Notes: generated from the letters alone by a model not told the origin. 38,721 nt of DNA from Cyanobacteria bacterium OH_CDB_20 (GCA_023415935.1 JAEZIX010000017.1:1-38721); one strand, 5' to 3'. Shown: positions 16,200 to 25,638, numbered from the stretch's first letter. Translations and numbers: made by a program.

Positions 16200-17642
16200 A
16201 TGACTGAGCATAAAGAAAACATATATATCAACAAAATGGTTAAATCCATTATTTTTGTTGCTGTTTTATTGTTGCCGCAATTTGCATTTGCAAAGGATTA
16301 TTCGCTACAAGATTGCATTGATATAGCATTAAAAAATGACCCTAATATTGTTGTTTCGGAAAGTATGAAAAGTGTCCAAAAGGCAAGAGTAGGGCAGCAA
16401 AAATCTGACTATTTCCCAAAACTTACTGCTGGGACAGGTTTTTATCATCAAAATAACAATATGACGATGAACAATAACTACGGCAATATGGGGGGAATGA
16501 ATAGTAATAACTATTATCAACTCAACCTTGGTGTAAATCAGCTTATCTGGAATTTTGGCAAAACTATTGCGAAGATCAATATGCAGAAATATAATCTTGA
16601 GTCTGCTGGATATGATTATGAAAATCAGGTTTTAAATACCACATACAGGGTTAAATTTGCCTACTTTGGAGTGCTTGCTGCACTTGCAAATCAAGATATT
16701 GCAGAGCGAACAGTTTCGATTAATCAGCTTAATTATGATAGAACAAAAGCCCTATTTGATGAGGGTTTGAAGTCTAAAATAGACGTTGTTAACGCTGAAG
16801 TTTATTTAACAGACGCTAAAATTCAGCTTTTAGATGCTCAAAACAAATATCTTATATCAATGATTACCTTGAATAATGCTATGTATAATACCGATAAGAC
16901 ACATTATGGGGTTAAAAATACCGAGAATTTTAACTTCACAAGGCTAAAACCGGTTAAAAGCGAGATAAATGTAAATACTGTGAAAAAGCAAAATTCAAAC
17001 GAGCTTGAATACACTGCCGTTTTGACTTCAGGCATTGAAAAACAAGATATTCTTCAGGATTATAAATTTTTGCCAATGCTCGTTACAGAAGAAGATGCGA
17101 TTAAAAAAGCCTATGAAAACAGACCGGACTTAAAATCGCTACTTATGGTCAAAAAAGCATCTGAAGAATCTCTCAAGTCTGTTCAAAGAAGCTATATGCC
17201 AAGTTTGAGCGCAAATGTAGGATATTCTTGGCGAAAGAATCAAGATATGACAAACAGCGGTTTTAATACGTCTGCGAGTCTGGATTTTTCCGCTGTTAAC
17301 TTAATGAATGTCAAATGCAGTATTGATGAGGCAAAATCTTATCTTAAAATTGCAGATGAGAATATTAATTTGTCAAAGAAAAATATTTTCTTTGAAGTCC
17401 AAACAAACTATACTAATATGGTTCAGCTTGAAAAAAGAATTCCTCTAAAAGCTCAAAAAGTAAAACAAACACTTGAAAATTTTGAACTTGCAGATGGAAG
17501 GTACTCAGTTGGTCTTGGTAATTTTATTGAACTTCAAAATGCTCAGCTTAATTATAACAACGCTCAATTAGACCTTGTGGCTGCGGTTTTTAACTATAAT
17601 GTGGCTCGTGAAACACTCTTAAAATCAATGGGGGTAAAATGA
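16200..17642 (+). CDS. tolC: TolC-family outer membrane efflux protein
   Basis: Outer-membrane channel of a tripartite exporter. After an export signal ('MVKSIIFVAVLLLPQFAFA') the chain shows the two-fold TolC repeat: 'SLQDCIDIALKNDPNIVVSES' near the start, 'LYAV..' type helices with 'ALFDEGLKSKIDVVNAEVYL', and the second copy 'EEDAIKKAYENRPDLKSL' and 'ADGRYSVGLGNFIELQNAQ'. A short Asn/Met/Gly-rich stretch (about 75-105) lies in the first half and is unusual. Length fits the family. Three starts are possible: GTG 16182, ATG 16200 and ATG 16236. I chose 16200 because a GTGGGG run precedes it, though with long spacing; 16236 would give a shorter signal peptide. It overlaps macA by four bases (ATGA). 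Confidence 0.88.
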   Translation: MTEHKENIYINKMVKSIIFVAVLLLPQFAFAKDYSLQDCIDIALKNDPNIVVSESMKSVQKARVGQQKSDYFPKLTAGTGFYHQNNNMTMNNNYGNMGGMNSNNYYQLNLGVNQLIWNFGKTIAKINMQKYNLESAGYDYENQVLNTTYRVKFAYFGVLAALANQDIAERTVSINQLNYDRTKALFDEGLKSKIDVVNAEVYLTDAKIQLLDAQNKYLISMITLNNAMYNTDKTHYGVKNTENFNFTRLKPVKSEINVNTVKKQNSNELEYTAVLTSGIEKQDILQDYKFLPMLVTEEDAIKKAYENRPDLKSLLMVKKASEESLKSVQRSYMPSLSANVGYSWRKNQDMTNSGFNTSASLDFSAVNLMNVKCSIDEAKSYLKIADENINLSKKNIFFEVQTNYTNMVQLEKRIPLKAQKVKQTLENFELADGRYSVGLGNFIELQNAQLNYNNAQLDLVAAVFNYNVARETLLKSMGVK

Positions 17643-18799
17643 AAAAAAATATATTAATAATTGTTGGAGTCTGCCTTCTAGTTTCTATTGCTATATGGTT
17701 ATTTACCTCTAAAAAAAATAAAGACTTTGGCTATGAAGTTGCTAACGTTACTAAAAATACAATTATCGAAACTGTTGAAGCATCAGGTACAGTTAATCCT
17801 GTATCTACTGTCAATATTGGTTCTCAGGTTTCAGGAATGGTTTCTCAAATATACGTTGATTACAATTCAGTTGTTAAAAAAGGCCAGCTTTTAGCTCAAA
17901 TCGATCCTTCTCTTTTCCAGGCAGCAGTTGATAGATCAAATAGTGATTTGGTAGCTGCAAGAGCTAATTACCAAAAACTTCAGGCTACATTTGAATTTGA
18001 TAAGAAGAATTATTTGAGATACAAGTCTTTGTATAAGAAAAACTTTGTTTCAAAAAGTGATTTAGACCTTGCTGAAGCAACGTATAAAGGCGATTTGGCG
18101 CAACTATCTGCACTAAAAGCAACAATAAGTCAGGCTTCAGCAAACTTGCAGTCAAATTTGACGAACTTAAGATATACAAAAATTATCTCGCCTGTTGATG
18201 GAGTTGTTGTTTCAAGAAATGTTGATGTCGGACAAACTGTTGCAGCTAGCTTTCAAACCCCGACTTTGTTTATGGTAGCTCAAGACCTTAATAAAATGCA
18301 GATTGAAGTTAACGTTTCAGAAGCAGATATCGGCAAAATTAAAACAGGGCAAGATGTTGAATACACCCTTGACGGTTATCCCGATTTAACATTGAGGGGA
18401 AAAGTTTCTCAAGTTAGGATTTCTCCAAATACAATTTCAAATGTTGTAACTTATACAGTAGTTGTTGCAGTTGACAATGAAAATCAGAAACTGATCCCGG
18501 GGATGACTGCAAATGTTTCTGTAATAACCAAAAAGAGTGAAAATGTTTTAGCAATTCCAACTAAAGCATTTAGATTTTCACCAGATGAGCTTACTCAAGG
18601 TAAAAAGTTCAAAGAGCAAGGCATCTGGGTTATAAAAGACAATAAACCTCAAAGGATAAATATAAAAACAGGCGCAAAAGACTCTGAATTTACTGAGATT
18701 GTTTCAAATGAAATAAAAGAAGGTGATAGGGTCTTAGTTGGACAAAAAGGCAAAAAACAAGAAAGTGGCAGCACAAAACCTCCAATGAGAATGTTTTAA
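17639..18799 (+). CDS. macA: Periplasmic adaptor MacA (HlyD/RND-type membrane fusion protein)
   Basis: Adaptor joining the MacB-type ABC transporter to the TolC channel. Seen: one N-terminal membrane anchor (about 5-23), a split biotinyl-lipoyl domain ('GTVNPVSTVNIGSQVSG' and 'IISPVDGVVVSRNVDVGQTV'), a coiled-coil hairpin between them (about 95-175, including 'YLRYKSLYKKNFVSKSDL'), a beta-barrel domain with 'PGMTANVSVI', and a membrane-proximal end. Length 386 matches MacA. It starts inside the last codons of the TolC gene and sits three bases before the ATPase gene, so stoichiometric co-expression is expected. Confidence 0.92.
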   Translation: MKKNILIIVGVCLLVSIAIWLFTSKKNKDFGYEVANVTKNTIIETVEASGTVNPVSTVNIGSQVSGMVSQIYVDYNSVVKKGQLLAQIDPSLFQAAVDRSNSDLVAARANYQKLQATFEFDKKNYLRYKSLYKKNFVSKSDLDLAEATYKGDLAQLSALKATISQASANLQSNLTNLRYTKIISPVDGVVVSRNVDVGQTVAASFQTPTLFMVAQDLNKMQIEVNVSEADIGKIKTGQDVEYTLDGYPDLTLRGKVSQVRISPNTISNVVTYTVVVAVDNENQKLIPGMTANVSVITKKSENVLAIPTKAFRFSPDELTQGKKFKEQGIWVIKDNKPQRINIKTGAKDSEFTEIVSNEIKEGDRVLVGQKGKKQESGSTKPPMRMF

Positions 18800-18802
18800 A
18801 AT

Positions 18803-19492
18803 ATGAGTTTAATAGAAATTATAAATATAACAAAAACATATAAAACAGGTGATACAAGTTTTAATGCTTTAGATAATGTATCACTTAGTGTTGAAAAAGG
18901 TGAGTTTGTAGCTATTATGGGCGCATCAGGCTCAGGCAAGTCAACGTTTATGAATATATTGGGATGTTTGGATAAACAAACCGAAGGTAAATATTTTCTT
19001 GATGGCCTCGATGTTTCAGGGCTTACTCTTGATGAACTTTCTGAAATTAGAAATAAAAAATTAGGTTTTGTTTTTCAGGGTTTTAACCTTATTCCGAGGA
19101 CTTCTGCCCTTGAAAATGTCGAAATGCCTATGATATATAAGGGTATTCATTCTCAAGAAAGAGTTTTGCTTGCAAAAAAAGCGCTTGAAATTGTCGGACT
19201 TGCAAATAGAGAAAATCATATGCCAAATGAAATGTCAGGTGGTCAACAGCAAAGAGTTGCAATTGCAAGAGCTATTGTTAATGATGCTCCTATTATATTT
19301 GCAGATGAACCAACGGGAAATCTCGATACAAAGACCAGTGTTGAAGTTATGGAGTTTTTTGTAAAACTGAATGAACAGCGAGGTAAAACTATAATTCTTG
19401 TTACGCACGAGCCTGATATCGCTCAATATGCCAAGAGAATCGTTAAATTCTCTGACGGAAAAATTGTGAAAGATGAGGTAAAAGTAAGATGA
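18803..19492 (+). CDS. macB: MacB-type ABC transporter ATPase subunit
   Basis: A 229-residue ABC ATPase of the LolD/MacB class. Walker A 'GASGSGKST' (about 40-48), Q-loop in 'FVFQGFNLIP', ABC signature 'MSGGQQQR', Walker B 'IIFADEPTGNLD', and H-loop 'LVTHEPD'. In E. coli MacB the ATPase and permease are one chain; here they are separate genes, as in many other phyla. ATP binding in this class drives a mechanotransmission cycle that pushes periplasmic substrate into TolC. The stop overlaps the permease start by four bases. Confidence 0.93.
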   Translation: MSLIEIINITKTYKTGDTSFNALDNVSLSVEKGEFVAIMGASGSGKSTFMNILGCLDKQTEGKYFLDGLDVSGLTLDELSEIRNKKLGFVFQGFNLIPRTSALENVEMPMIYKGIHSQERVLLAKKALEIVGLANRENHMPNEMSGGQQQRVAIARAIVNDAPIIFADEPTGNLDTKTSVEVMEFFVKLNEQRGKTIILVTHEPDIAQYAKRIVKFSDGKIVKDEVKVR

Positions 19493-20718
19493 TAGATTTT
19501 TCTTCTACACTCAAAATTTCGCTACGTTCGTTAAAAGTAAACAAAATGCGCTCTATACTAACAAGTTTAGGTATAATTATTGGGGTAAGCGCTGTAATCA
19601 TTATGCTTGCGATAGGTGAAGGCGCAAAGGCAAGAATTTCAAAAGATATAGAGTCTATCGGTTCAAATCTTTTGCTCATAACATCAGGTTCTTCAACATC
19701 TTCAGGTGTGAGAATGGGATCAGGCTCTCAACCGACATTGACCATTAAAGATTCTGAAACAATAAAAGCTCAATGTCCATCAGTACTTGAAGTCGCTCCT
19801 ATTGTCAGCGAGGTTAAACAAATTGTGTACTCCAATCAAAACTGGGCAACAAGTGTTTATGGCATAAACACAGGCTATTTGGCGGTTAACCTTTGGGATG
19901 TTGATGATGGCCGCCCTATTAATGATGATGATATAAAAAACACAATGAAAGTGGCTCTTATCGGTACTACGGTTGCTACAAACCTCTTTGGTGACGTTGA
20001 ACCTGTGAGTAAAACAATAAGAATTAACGGAGTACCGTTTAAAGTTATCGGCGTTTTAAAATCAAAAGGTCAAAGCGGGATGGGACAAGACAGAGATGAC
20101 ACTGTTTTGATTCCAATTACAACCGCGCAGAAAAAAATATTTGGCTCAGCCTTTCCTGGTATGGTTAAGTTTATAAGCGTTCAGGCAACAGATTCTACAA
20201 CATTAGCTTCAGCAGAGGAAGAAATTAAGGATCTTCTTAGAGAACGCCACAATATCGGCAGGAATAAAGAAGATGATTTTGGAGTAAGAAATTTTACTCA
20301 AATGCTTGAAATGGCAAAGCAGGCTTCTAATACAATGGCGCTTTTGTTGGGGGCAATAGCTTCTGTATCACTTCTTGTCGGGGGAATAGGTATTATGAAT
20401 ATAATGCTCGTTTCTGTAACAGAAAGAACTAAAGAAATCGGAATTAGAATGGCAATTGGCGCAAAAGCAATAGATATAAGAATACAGTTTTTGATAGAAG
20501 CGTTGATTTTATCCTTGCTTGGCGGTTTGATTGGAGTTCTGATAGGTATATTAGGAGCAGAAATTATTGGTTTGCTGCCAAGCATGCAGGTTTCAATATC
20601 TCCACTACCTATAATAATTTCATTTGCATTCTCAGGCATTGTGGGAATAGCATTTGGATACTATCCTGCTTATAAAGCATCTTTGTTAAATCCTATTGAA
20701 GCATTGAGATATGAATAA
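19489..20718 (+). CDS. macB: MacB-type ABC transporter permease subunit (FtsX/MacB domain)
   Basis: A 409-residue permease with the MacB_PCD layout: one N-terminal membrane helix ('SILTSLGIIIGVSAVIIML', about 22-44), a large periplasmic domain (about 45-280) and three C-terminal helices (about 285-400) ending 'GYYPAYKASLLNPIEALRYE', the standard MacB/FtsX end. The TM1 start 'SLRSLKVNKMRSILT' is also typical. It has ATGA overlap with its ATPase. With TolC and MacA it makes a complete MacAB-TolC-type exporter for peptides, lipids, macrolide-like compounds or toxins; the substrate cannot be told. It ends one base before a convergent gene. Confidence 0.93.
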   Translation: MIDFSSTLKISLRSLKVNKMRSILTSLGIIIGVSAVIIMLAIGEGAKARISKDIESIGSNLLLITSGSSTSSGVRMGSGSQPTLTIKDSETIKAQCPSVLEVAPIVSEVKQIVYSNQNWATSVYGINTGYLAVNLWDVDDGRPINDDDIKNTMKVALIGTTVATNLFGDVEPVSKTIRINGVPFKVIGVLKSKGQSGMGQDRDDTVLIPITTAQKKIFGSAFPGMVKFISVQATDSTTLASAEEEIKDLLRERHNIGRNKEDDFGVRNFTQMLEMAKQASNTMALLLGAIASVSLLVGGIGIMNIMLVSVTERTKEIGIRMAIGAKAIDIRIQFLIEALILSLLGGLIGVLIGILGAEIIGLLPSMQVSISPLPIIISFAFSGIVGIAFGYYPAYKASLLNPIEALRYE

Positions 20719-20719
20719 A

Positions 20720-21310
20720 TTACCAGTTTTTATACTGATCAAGAATTTGCATTGCGATATCAGGGTTTAACCTTGTAAGAATAAGGTTTTGTCTTTTGCG
20801 AGGATTTACTATGCATAGTTTGTCGGTGCAGGCTTCAAGAAGGTATCTTGGAGCACAGTATTGTCCGCCTTTTTCGCATTTGTATTCATAATCATCATCA
20901 TATTGGAATACGATGTAATAATAATAATTTTTATTAACGTTCTTAGCTAATTTTTTCTCAAAACTATAGATGAAAAGTTTGGTTAAGAATGACTTTTCTG
21001 GACAAAGTATTGTAATTACTTTTTTGTTAGTATTAAGTACGTTGTAGAGTTGATCTCTAGGAGTTGAGTTTTCATAATATACAGCAGGAATATTTTCTAC
21101 AACATAGTCTTTCTTCTTTGGTTTATTATGAGTTATAACATTATCTGATTCTGTTATATGATTTGTTTGTTTGTTTTGATTTTGAAATTCATAAGCTACT
21201 TTTTTAGTGTAGTTGACATTCTTTGGGCTTAAATAAACAAGATACCAAATAGCACCTGATATCAAAATTACACCAATTATAATATTAAAGAAATTTGTTA
21301 ATTGTTTCAT
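20720..21310 (-). CDS. Membrane-anchored protein of unknown function with five cysteines
   Basis: A 196-residue protein with a single N-terminal membrane helix (about 8-28, 'FNIIIGVILISGAIWYLVYL'), then a polar linker with Asn/Gln/Lys and a globular part (about 85-196). Cysteines at 103, 145, 152, 161 and 166; the strand-then-'CPEKSFLTKLFIYSFEK' pattern could be a thioredoxin-like start, but it lacks CxxC. I infer a periplasmic domain on an inner-membrane anchor. The start is ATG with GAGAG upstream. It lies downstream of the HExxH gene but beyond that gene's terminator, so it probably has its own promoter. Confidence 0.65.
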   Translation of the reverse strand: MKQLTNFFNIIIGVILISGAIWYLVYLSPKNVNYTKKVAYEFQNQNKQTNHITESDNVITHNKPKKKDYVVENIPAVYYENSTPRDQLYNVLNTNKKVITILCPEKSFLTKLFIYSFEKKLAKNVNKNYYYYIVFQYDDDYEYKCEKGGQYCAPRYLLEACTDKLCIVNPRKRQNLILTRLNPDIAMQILDQYKNW

Positions 21311-21390
21311 AAATAACTCTCATTTAGTAAATCATATTAATCAATTATAGTATTATAAATGATTTTATTGCAAATAGTTTTTTTAAATAA

Positions 21391-21413
21391 TAAAAAAGAC
21401 GCCAGTGGCGTCT
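21391..21413 (-). terminator. Terminator for the secreted HExxH gene
   Basis: A 7-bp stem (21397-21403 with 21407-21413) and a three-base loop; on the minus strand it is followed by TTTTTA. It lies 40 bases past the stop of the 21453 gene. Confidence 0.8.
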
Positions 21414-21452
21414 AAATATATAAGTTCGGAGGTTATAATTAATTTTTATTTA

Positions 21453-22028
21453 TTATTTGAGATTTTGATAAGCAGAGTTTGTAGCTATGATATGTTCAAT
21501 TGAAGTTGTTTGATTTCCGTCTTGTGCGTATAATTTAGCTAAATAATTTTCTCTTTTTACAAGTTTTGAGTCTGATATTTTCAAATCAGGATTTTCTTGT
21601 GTAAAAGCAATCCAGGTCATTGTTTCTTTTGTCCAGGCTCTTAATTCTTCAGCAAAGGTTTTTGTATTTGCGTGGTGTACGCTTTCATGAGCAATTAAAC
21701 AAGCTATTGCTTCAACAGGAGCGTCTTCGTGGATGTTGTTTATCATAATAACTAGGCTTCCGGATGCAGTTTTTCCTGTAACTGCTTCACAAGTGCCTTG
21801 TCCATAAACTGCTAAGTTCCTGAATAATATTTTGATAGGTTTTCCTGTTGAGTTTTGCCCTTGGATAACATTGATGACATCGTCTTTGCCGATTGATTCA
21901 AGTTTATTTAATGCAGTTGTAAGTGTTGGATTTGTTGTGTTTGCTGTGAAATCTGTCGCAAACGCTGCGTTTATAGATAATATTAATGCAGCACAAATAA
22001 GCACAAGTACATTGCATAATTTTTTCAT
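21453..22028 (-). CDS. Secreted putative zinc metalloprotease (HExxH), unknown family
   Basis: A 191-residue protein with a clear signal peptide ('VLVLICAALILSINAAFA', cleavage near residue 24). The mature part holds 'CLIAHESVHHANTKTFAEE', with His114, Glu115, His118 as zinc site and catalytic Glu, and Glu127/Glu128 placed as possible third ligand. The 'SLVIMINN' strand before it is a typical edge strand. Cys80 and Cys110 could form a disulfide. The start ATG 22028 is fixed by AGGAG nine bases upstream; an ATG seven codons earlier has no ribosome site. A periplasmic or outer-membrane peptidase is inferred. Confidence 0.75.
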   Translation of the reverse strand: MKKLCNVLVLICAALILSINAAFATDFTANTTNPTLTTALNKLESIGKDDVINVIQGQNSTGKPIKILFRNLAVYGQGTCEAVTGKTASGSLVIMINNIHEDAPVEAIACLIAHESVHHANTKTFAEELRAWTKETMTWIAFTQENPDLKISDSKLVKRENYLAKLYAQDGNQTTSIEHIIATNSAYQNLK

Positions 22029-22225
22029 TATAACTACTCCTGAGAACAACTTATCTATTTAATTGAGAACACGAACTTGAGAGGGGGATTAGGAATCTTT
22101 ATTCCTTACTCATTTTTTATCGTCTACATGGTGGATAAACTTTAATGTTTGGAGTAGTTATGTTACAATTGTTAAGACATTTATTAATGAACTTTTTTTT
22201 ACTCAAGAACAGTTGGGATTAAAGT

Positions 22226-23074
22226 ATGAAAAAATATTTTGAGTTTATTGGTTCTATACCTAAAACACCTGGATTTAAACAAGTTTTGCCAGGGCTTATT
22301 ATTTTGCAGATTTTGATTGGAATTTTTAATTCTTCTCCTAAATTGATTGTGATTACATTTCTTTTATCATTATTTTTTGGCGGATTTTGGGTTCAATATT
22401 TGAGCAATGCTATAAAATGTGAAGAGAATGCTTTTCCATGTTTTAAAAATAATGTAATTAAATTTATTTCGATGGGATTTCGTTTTAGTTTTGTAAATTT
22501 ACTGTTTATCGCACCTTTTATTATCTTGGCTGCAGTGACTATTGGAATTGGAGTTGGCGCAGCTCGTATAGATTTTGTTTCAGGTGATATACCAACTTTG
22601 ATTTCTAAAATCATATTGTTTACTGCAATATCTCTTTTGTGGATTTGTTTAGCATTTTATATTTTCCCGCTTGTTGCAATGAGATTTGCTGTTACAAAAT
22701 CGATTTTAAAGACACTAAACATAAAGAGAATGTATGTTTTATGGCATAAATCAAAAAGTATCTATAAAAAAATGTTTAACGACATTATTGTTGTATCAAC
22801 TATATTTTTCCTTATAGGTCTAGCAGTTATGATTTTGCCGGGAATATTTATATCCGGTTTGATAGGCACAATGATTATGAACAAGGCAAACCCGCTCGCT
22901 TCAATTGCTACGCTTGGTGGTTCATTGGGAATGGGTCTAGTTTTAGTTATTGCCTTATACATTGCGATTTCTTTGGTAGCTATTTTTAGTACATTAGCAA
23001 TCTATAAAATAATTGCAACGTATTATAGAATCCCGCCAAAAACTTCATCACAAGAAGTTGCAGAAGTTTCTTAA
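22226..23074 (+). CDS. DUF4013-like integral membrane protein
   Basis: A 282-residue protein with about six hydrophobic helices in pairs: around 22-60, 88-115, 130-160, 190-215 and 225-265. Conserved-looking parts are 'FWVQYLSNAIK' and 'PLVAMRFA'. The layout matches DUF4013-type proteins. There is no enzyme motif. The start is ATG with a weak GGGAT upstream. The 3' end overlaps the convergent permease gene by four bases. No function is known to me. Confidence 0.65.
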   Translation: MKKYFEFIGSIPKTPGFKQVLPGLIILQILIGIFNSSPKLIVITFLLSLFFGGFWVQYLSNAIKCEENAFPCFKNNVIKFISMGFRFSFVNLLFIAPFIILAAVTIGIGVGAARIDFVSGDIPTLISKIILFTAISLLWICLAFYIFPLVAMRFAVTKSILKTLNIKRMYVLWHKSKSIYKKMFNDIIVVSTIFFLIGLAVMILPGIFISGLIGTMIMNKANPLASIATLGGSLGMGLVLVIALYIAISLVAIFSTLAIYKIIATYYRIPPKTSSQEVAEVS

Positions 23075-23916
23075 CCTTTTACTGCGCCTTCGTTTTGACC
23101 CGATATAAAATATTTTTGCATGCTTATAAAGAATATAAGTATCGGTATTATTGAAATGATAGAACCTGCAGCAATGTAGCGCCAGTTTGAGCTGAACATA
23201 CCTTGTAAATCGTTTATTCCGACAGGAAGTGTGTAAAGGGTTTTCTTAGTCAATACAATACTTGGCCATAAGAACTCACCCCAAGAACCAATGAAAGTAA
23301 ATATTGCAAGAACTGCAAGAGTTGGCGTAACCATTGGAATAAGTATTTTGAGCCAAATTTGAAAAACATTGCATCCGTCTACAAAAGCCGCTTCTTCCAT
23401 TTCTTTTGGAATTGTTAAAAATGCTTGGCGCATAAGGAATATACCAAAAGCATTTACTGCAAAAGGAAGTATCAAACCTAAATAACCCATAAAATAGCCC
23501 GCAGTATCAACAAGATTGAGCTTTAATATTATCAAATATATAGGAAGCATAATTGCCTGAAAAGGCACCATTATTGTTGCAAGGATAAGGAAGAATACGC
23601 TTTTTTTGCCTTTAAATTCCATTCTTGCAAGTGGATAAGCAGCAAGCGCGGAGAAAATAAGGTTTAAAACAACTGTTACTCCTGCAACTACCATACTATT
23701 GAAGAAATACAGAAGAAATGGAATTTCTTTCCATACGCCTGTAAAGTTTGCCCATGTAAATTGTTTTGGGATAAAAACAGGAGGGTATTGAAATATATTT
23801 TCGTCAGGTCCTTTTAAAGCAGTTGAAATCAGCCACAAGAAAGGAAATATTGATAGTATTGATACAGTTATCAATATCGAATGTGTGCTTATTTTTTTTA
23901 TCAAATTCCTTATCAT
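23071..23916 (-). CDS. Sugar-type ABC transporter permease (MalG/UgpE-like)
   Basis: Inner-membrane permease of 281 residues with six helices. The cytoplasmic EAA loop 'EEAAFVDGCNVFQIWLKI' fits the carbohydrate-uptake class (CUT1); the end 'YFISGQNEGAVKG' is the standard MalG/UgpE C-terminus. It partners with the permease gene that overlaps it by four bases (ATGA). No binding protein or ATPase gene lies in the window, so these must be encoded elsewhere, as is common when one MsmK-like ATPase serves several importers. Substrate unknown: CUT1 systems take di- and oligosaccharides or glycerol-3-phosphate. Confidence 0.92.
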   Translation of the reverse strand: MIRNLIKKISTHSILITVSILSIFPFLWLISTALKGPDENIFQYPPVFIPKQFTWANFTGVWKEIPFLLYFFNSMVVAGVTVVLNLIFSALAAYPLARMEFKGKKSVFFLILATIMVPFQAIMLPIYLIILKLNLVDTAGYFMGYLGLILPFAVNAFGIFLMRQAFLTIPKEMEEAAFVDGCNVFQIWLKILIPMVTPTLAVLAIFTFIGSWGEFLWPSIVLTKKTLYTLPVGINDLQGMFSSNWRYIAAGSIISIIPILIFFISMQKYFISGQNEGAVKG

Positions 23917-24785
23917 ATTTTGTACTTATTTCCTTCAAAAAATACTATATTGATTATAGAAAAGACCATTACAACCAAAAGCAATATAACAGCAGCAGCT
24001 GAGGCTAATGATAAATCAAGATTTTCAAATGCTCTTTCGTATATATAATAAACTATTGTCTTTGTTGAGTTTAACGGGCCTCCCCTTGTCATAACATAGA
24101 TTTCGGCGAATACTTTAAGTGCTGAAATAGATGATATGGTTACAACAAGTGCAATCGTAGGCATAAGATGTGGGATAGAAACAGTTAAATGTTTTTGAAA
24201 CATATTAGCTCCATCAACATCAGCTGCTTCATAAAGGTCTTTTGGCGCGCTCATAAGGGCTGATAGGTATATCATCATGTAATAGCCGATACCTTTGAAT
24301 ATAGTTACCAAAATGACTGAATATATTGCAACATTAGGGTCTGTAAGCCAGCCAATCGGTGCAAATCCCATTAAATCCGCGAGATAATTTAAAATACCTT
24401 GCTGCGCGTAAAGCCACTTGAATGCGATTGCAACAACTACTATTGATACAACTACGGGTAGATATATCAAAACCTTGTATAGTGTTATTCCTCTTATCTT
24501 TTGATTAATTAAAATAGCTATAAACAAAGGTGCAATAGCCAGAATAGGCACTGCTCCGATTAAGTAAATAAATGTATTTCCCATAACCAGATAAAATTCT
24601 TGGGATTTTAAAAGTTTTGTATAATTTGCAAGTCCGACCCAAGTAGGATTGTAAATGTCTGTGCTGAAATCCTTGAAACTAAGCACTATTGTTTCAAAAA
24701 ACGGTACAAAGAAAAACAGCGTTAATATTATTAATGCAGGTAATAAAAATAAATATGGTACGTATTTTTTATAATAACTGTACAA
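23913..24785 (-). CDS. Sugar-type ABC transporter permease (MalF/UgpA-like)
   Basis: A 290-residue partner permease with six helices, the N-terminus 'YLFLLPALIILTLFFFVPF' and an EAA loop 'YEAADVDGANMFQKHLTVSIP'. It begins with TTG; GGGA lies five bases upstream and no ATG fits better. A good promoter (TTGCCT-18-TATAAT) lies about 30 bases upstream. It is the first gene of a two-gene operon with the MalG-like permease. Confidence 0.92.
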   Translation of the reverse strand: MYSYYKKYVPYLFLLPALIILTLFFFVPFFETIVLSFKDFSTDIYNPTWVGLANYTKLLKSQEFYLVMGNTFIYLIGAVPILAIAPLFIAILINQKIRGITLYKVLIYLPVVVSIVVVAIAFKWLYAQQGILNYLADLMGFAPIGWLTDPNVAIYSVILVTIFKGIGYYMMIYLSALMSAPKDLYEAADVDGANMFQKHLTVSIPHLMPTIALVVTISSISALKVFAEIYVMTRGGPLNSTKTIVYYIYERAFENLDLSLASAAAVILLLVVMVFSIINIVFFEGNKYKI

Positions 24786-24816
24786 ATTGTTCCCGTTTTA
24801 TTGCTTATTTTAGTGA

Positions 24817-24846
24817 ATTATAACCTATTTTTGATTTTTTAGGCAA
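24817..24846 (-). promoter_or_regulatory. Promoter of the ABC permease pair
   Basis: On the minus strand TTGCCT (complement of 24841-24846), 18 bases, TATAAT (complement of 24817-24822), 31 bases before the TTG start. Confidence 0.55.
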
Positions 24847-24912
24847 TTTTTTATTTAAAAATGTTTTTATATAAATAAGACTTCGGGGACACCGCTGTTT
24901 AGAGAAAGATTT

Positions 24913-25638
24913 ATGAGAAATATTTATTACAAATTATTATTAGCAATACTTGGGCTTCAAAAAAAGTTTTATTCAAATAAAACTATAAAAGTCAAAAATA
25001 TATCGTATTCAGAATCAACGTCAAAAACTGTTATGAACGGTTCTTGCACTTTAAAGTTAACAAGTAAAACAGAACTTGCAAAAGCAAAAGTTGATATGAA
25101 TGCAAAAAATATTGTTAAGCAGTACATAAAAGCACCTGAAAAACTTTTAGAATTTGTTGAGTCAAAAGGTACGAAAGTCTACAGAATGAACTTTGCAGAC
25201 AAAATTCTTAACTTTATTGGTGAACAAGAAGGATTTGTAACTCCTCAACAGGGAATAAAAGCTCTATTTTTATCTTTGGTAATTAGATTATTTGCAGATA
25301 GTGAAATTAAAATTTCTTTAAAAACACAAGAATTATTCTTGCTGAGAAATTTACCAATAAATATTTATATAATGGCAAATCAGTTCTACAAATGGTATGG
25401 ATTCAGAATGAATCTTCCTGGATATGACGCTAAATCTCAAGCTAAATTTAAAAAATTGTTCAAATCAGTAAAAGATATTGATATAGAAAGACTTACTCCT
25501 ATGGATATTCTTGCCATAAAAGAAGCTATTGCAAGGGATAAAGAATCAATTGACTTTGTACTTGGGCTTACAAAAGAATATGAAGGAGCAGAAAAAGCTT
25601 TAAATAAAATAAAAAACAAGGAAGGTGCAAATATATAA
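24913..25638 (+). CDS. Protein of unknown function, basic and helical
   Basis: A 241-residue, Lys-rich protein. I do not recognise a family. The first 20 residues are amphipathic and hydrophobic ('YYKLLLAILGLQKKFY') but do not look like a cleaved signal. A beta-rich stretch follows (about 25-75), then mostly helices including 'GIKALFLSLVIRLFA', and a charged C-terminus. It is divergent from the permease operon. It may be peripherally membrane-bound, which is an inference from the N-terminus. A clear terminator follows. Confidence 0.65.
   Translation: MRNIYYKLLLAILGLQKKFYSNKTIKVKNISYSESTSKTVMNGSCTLKLTSKTELAKAKVDMNAKNIVKQYIKAPEKLLEFVESKGTKVYRMNFADKILNFIGEQEGFVTPQQGIKALFLSLVIRLFADSEIKISLKTQELFLLRNLPINIYIMANQFYKWYGFRMNLPGYDAKSQAKFKKLFKSVKDIDIERLTPMDILAIKEAIARDKESIDFVLGLTKEYEGAEKALNKIKNKEGANI

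Noticed and set aside
22092..22107. AGGAAT-CTTT-ATTCCT hairpin
   Set aside because: Only six base pairs, between two divergent start sites where no terminator is needed; no supported role.
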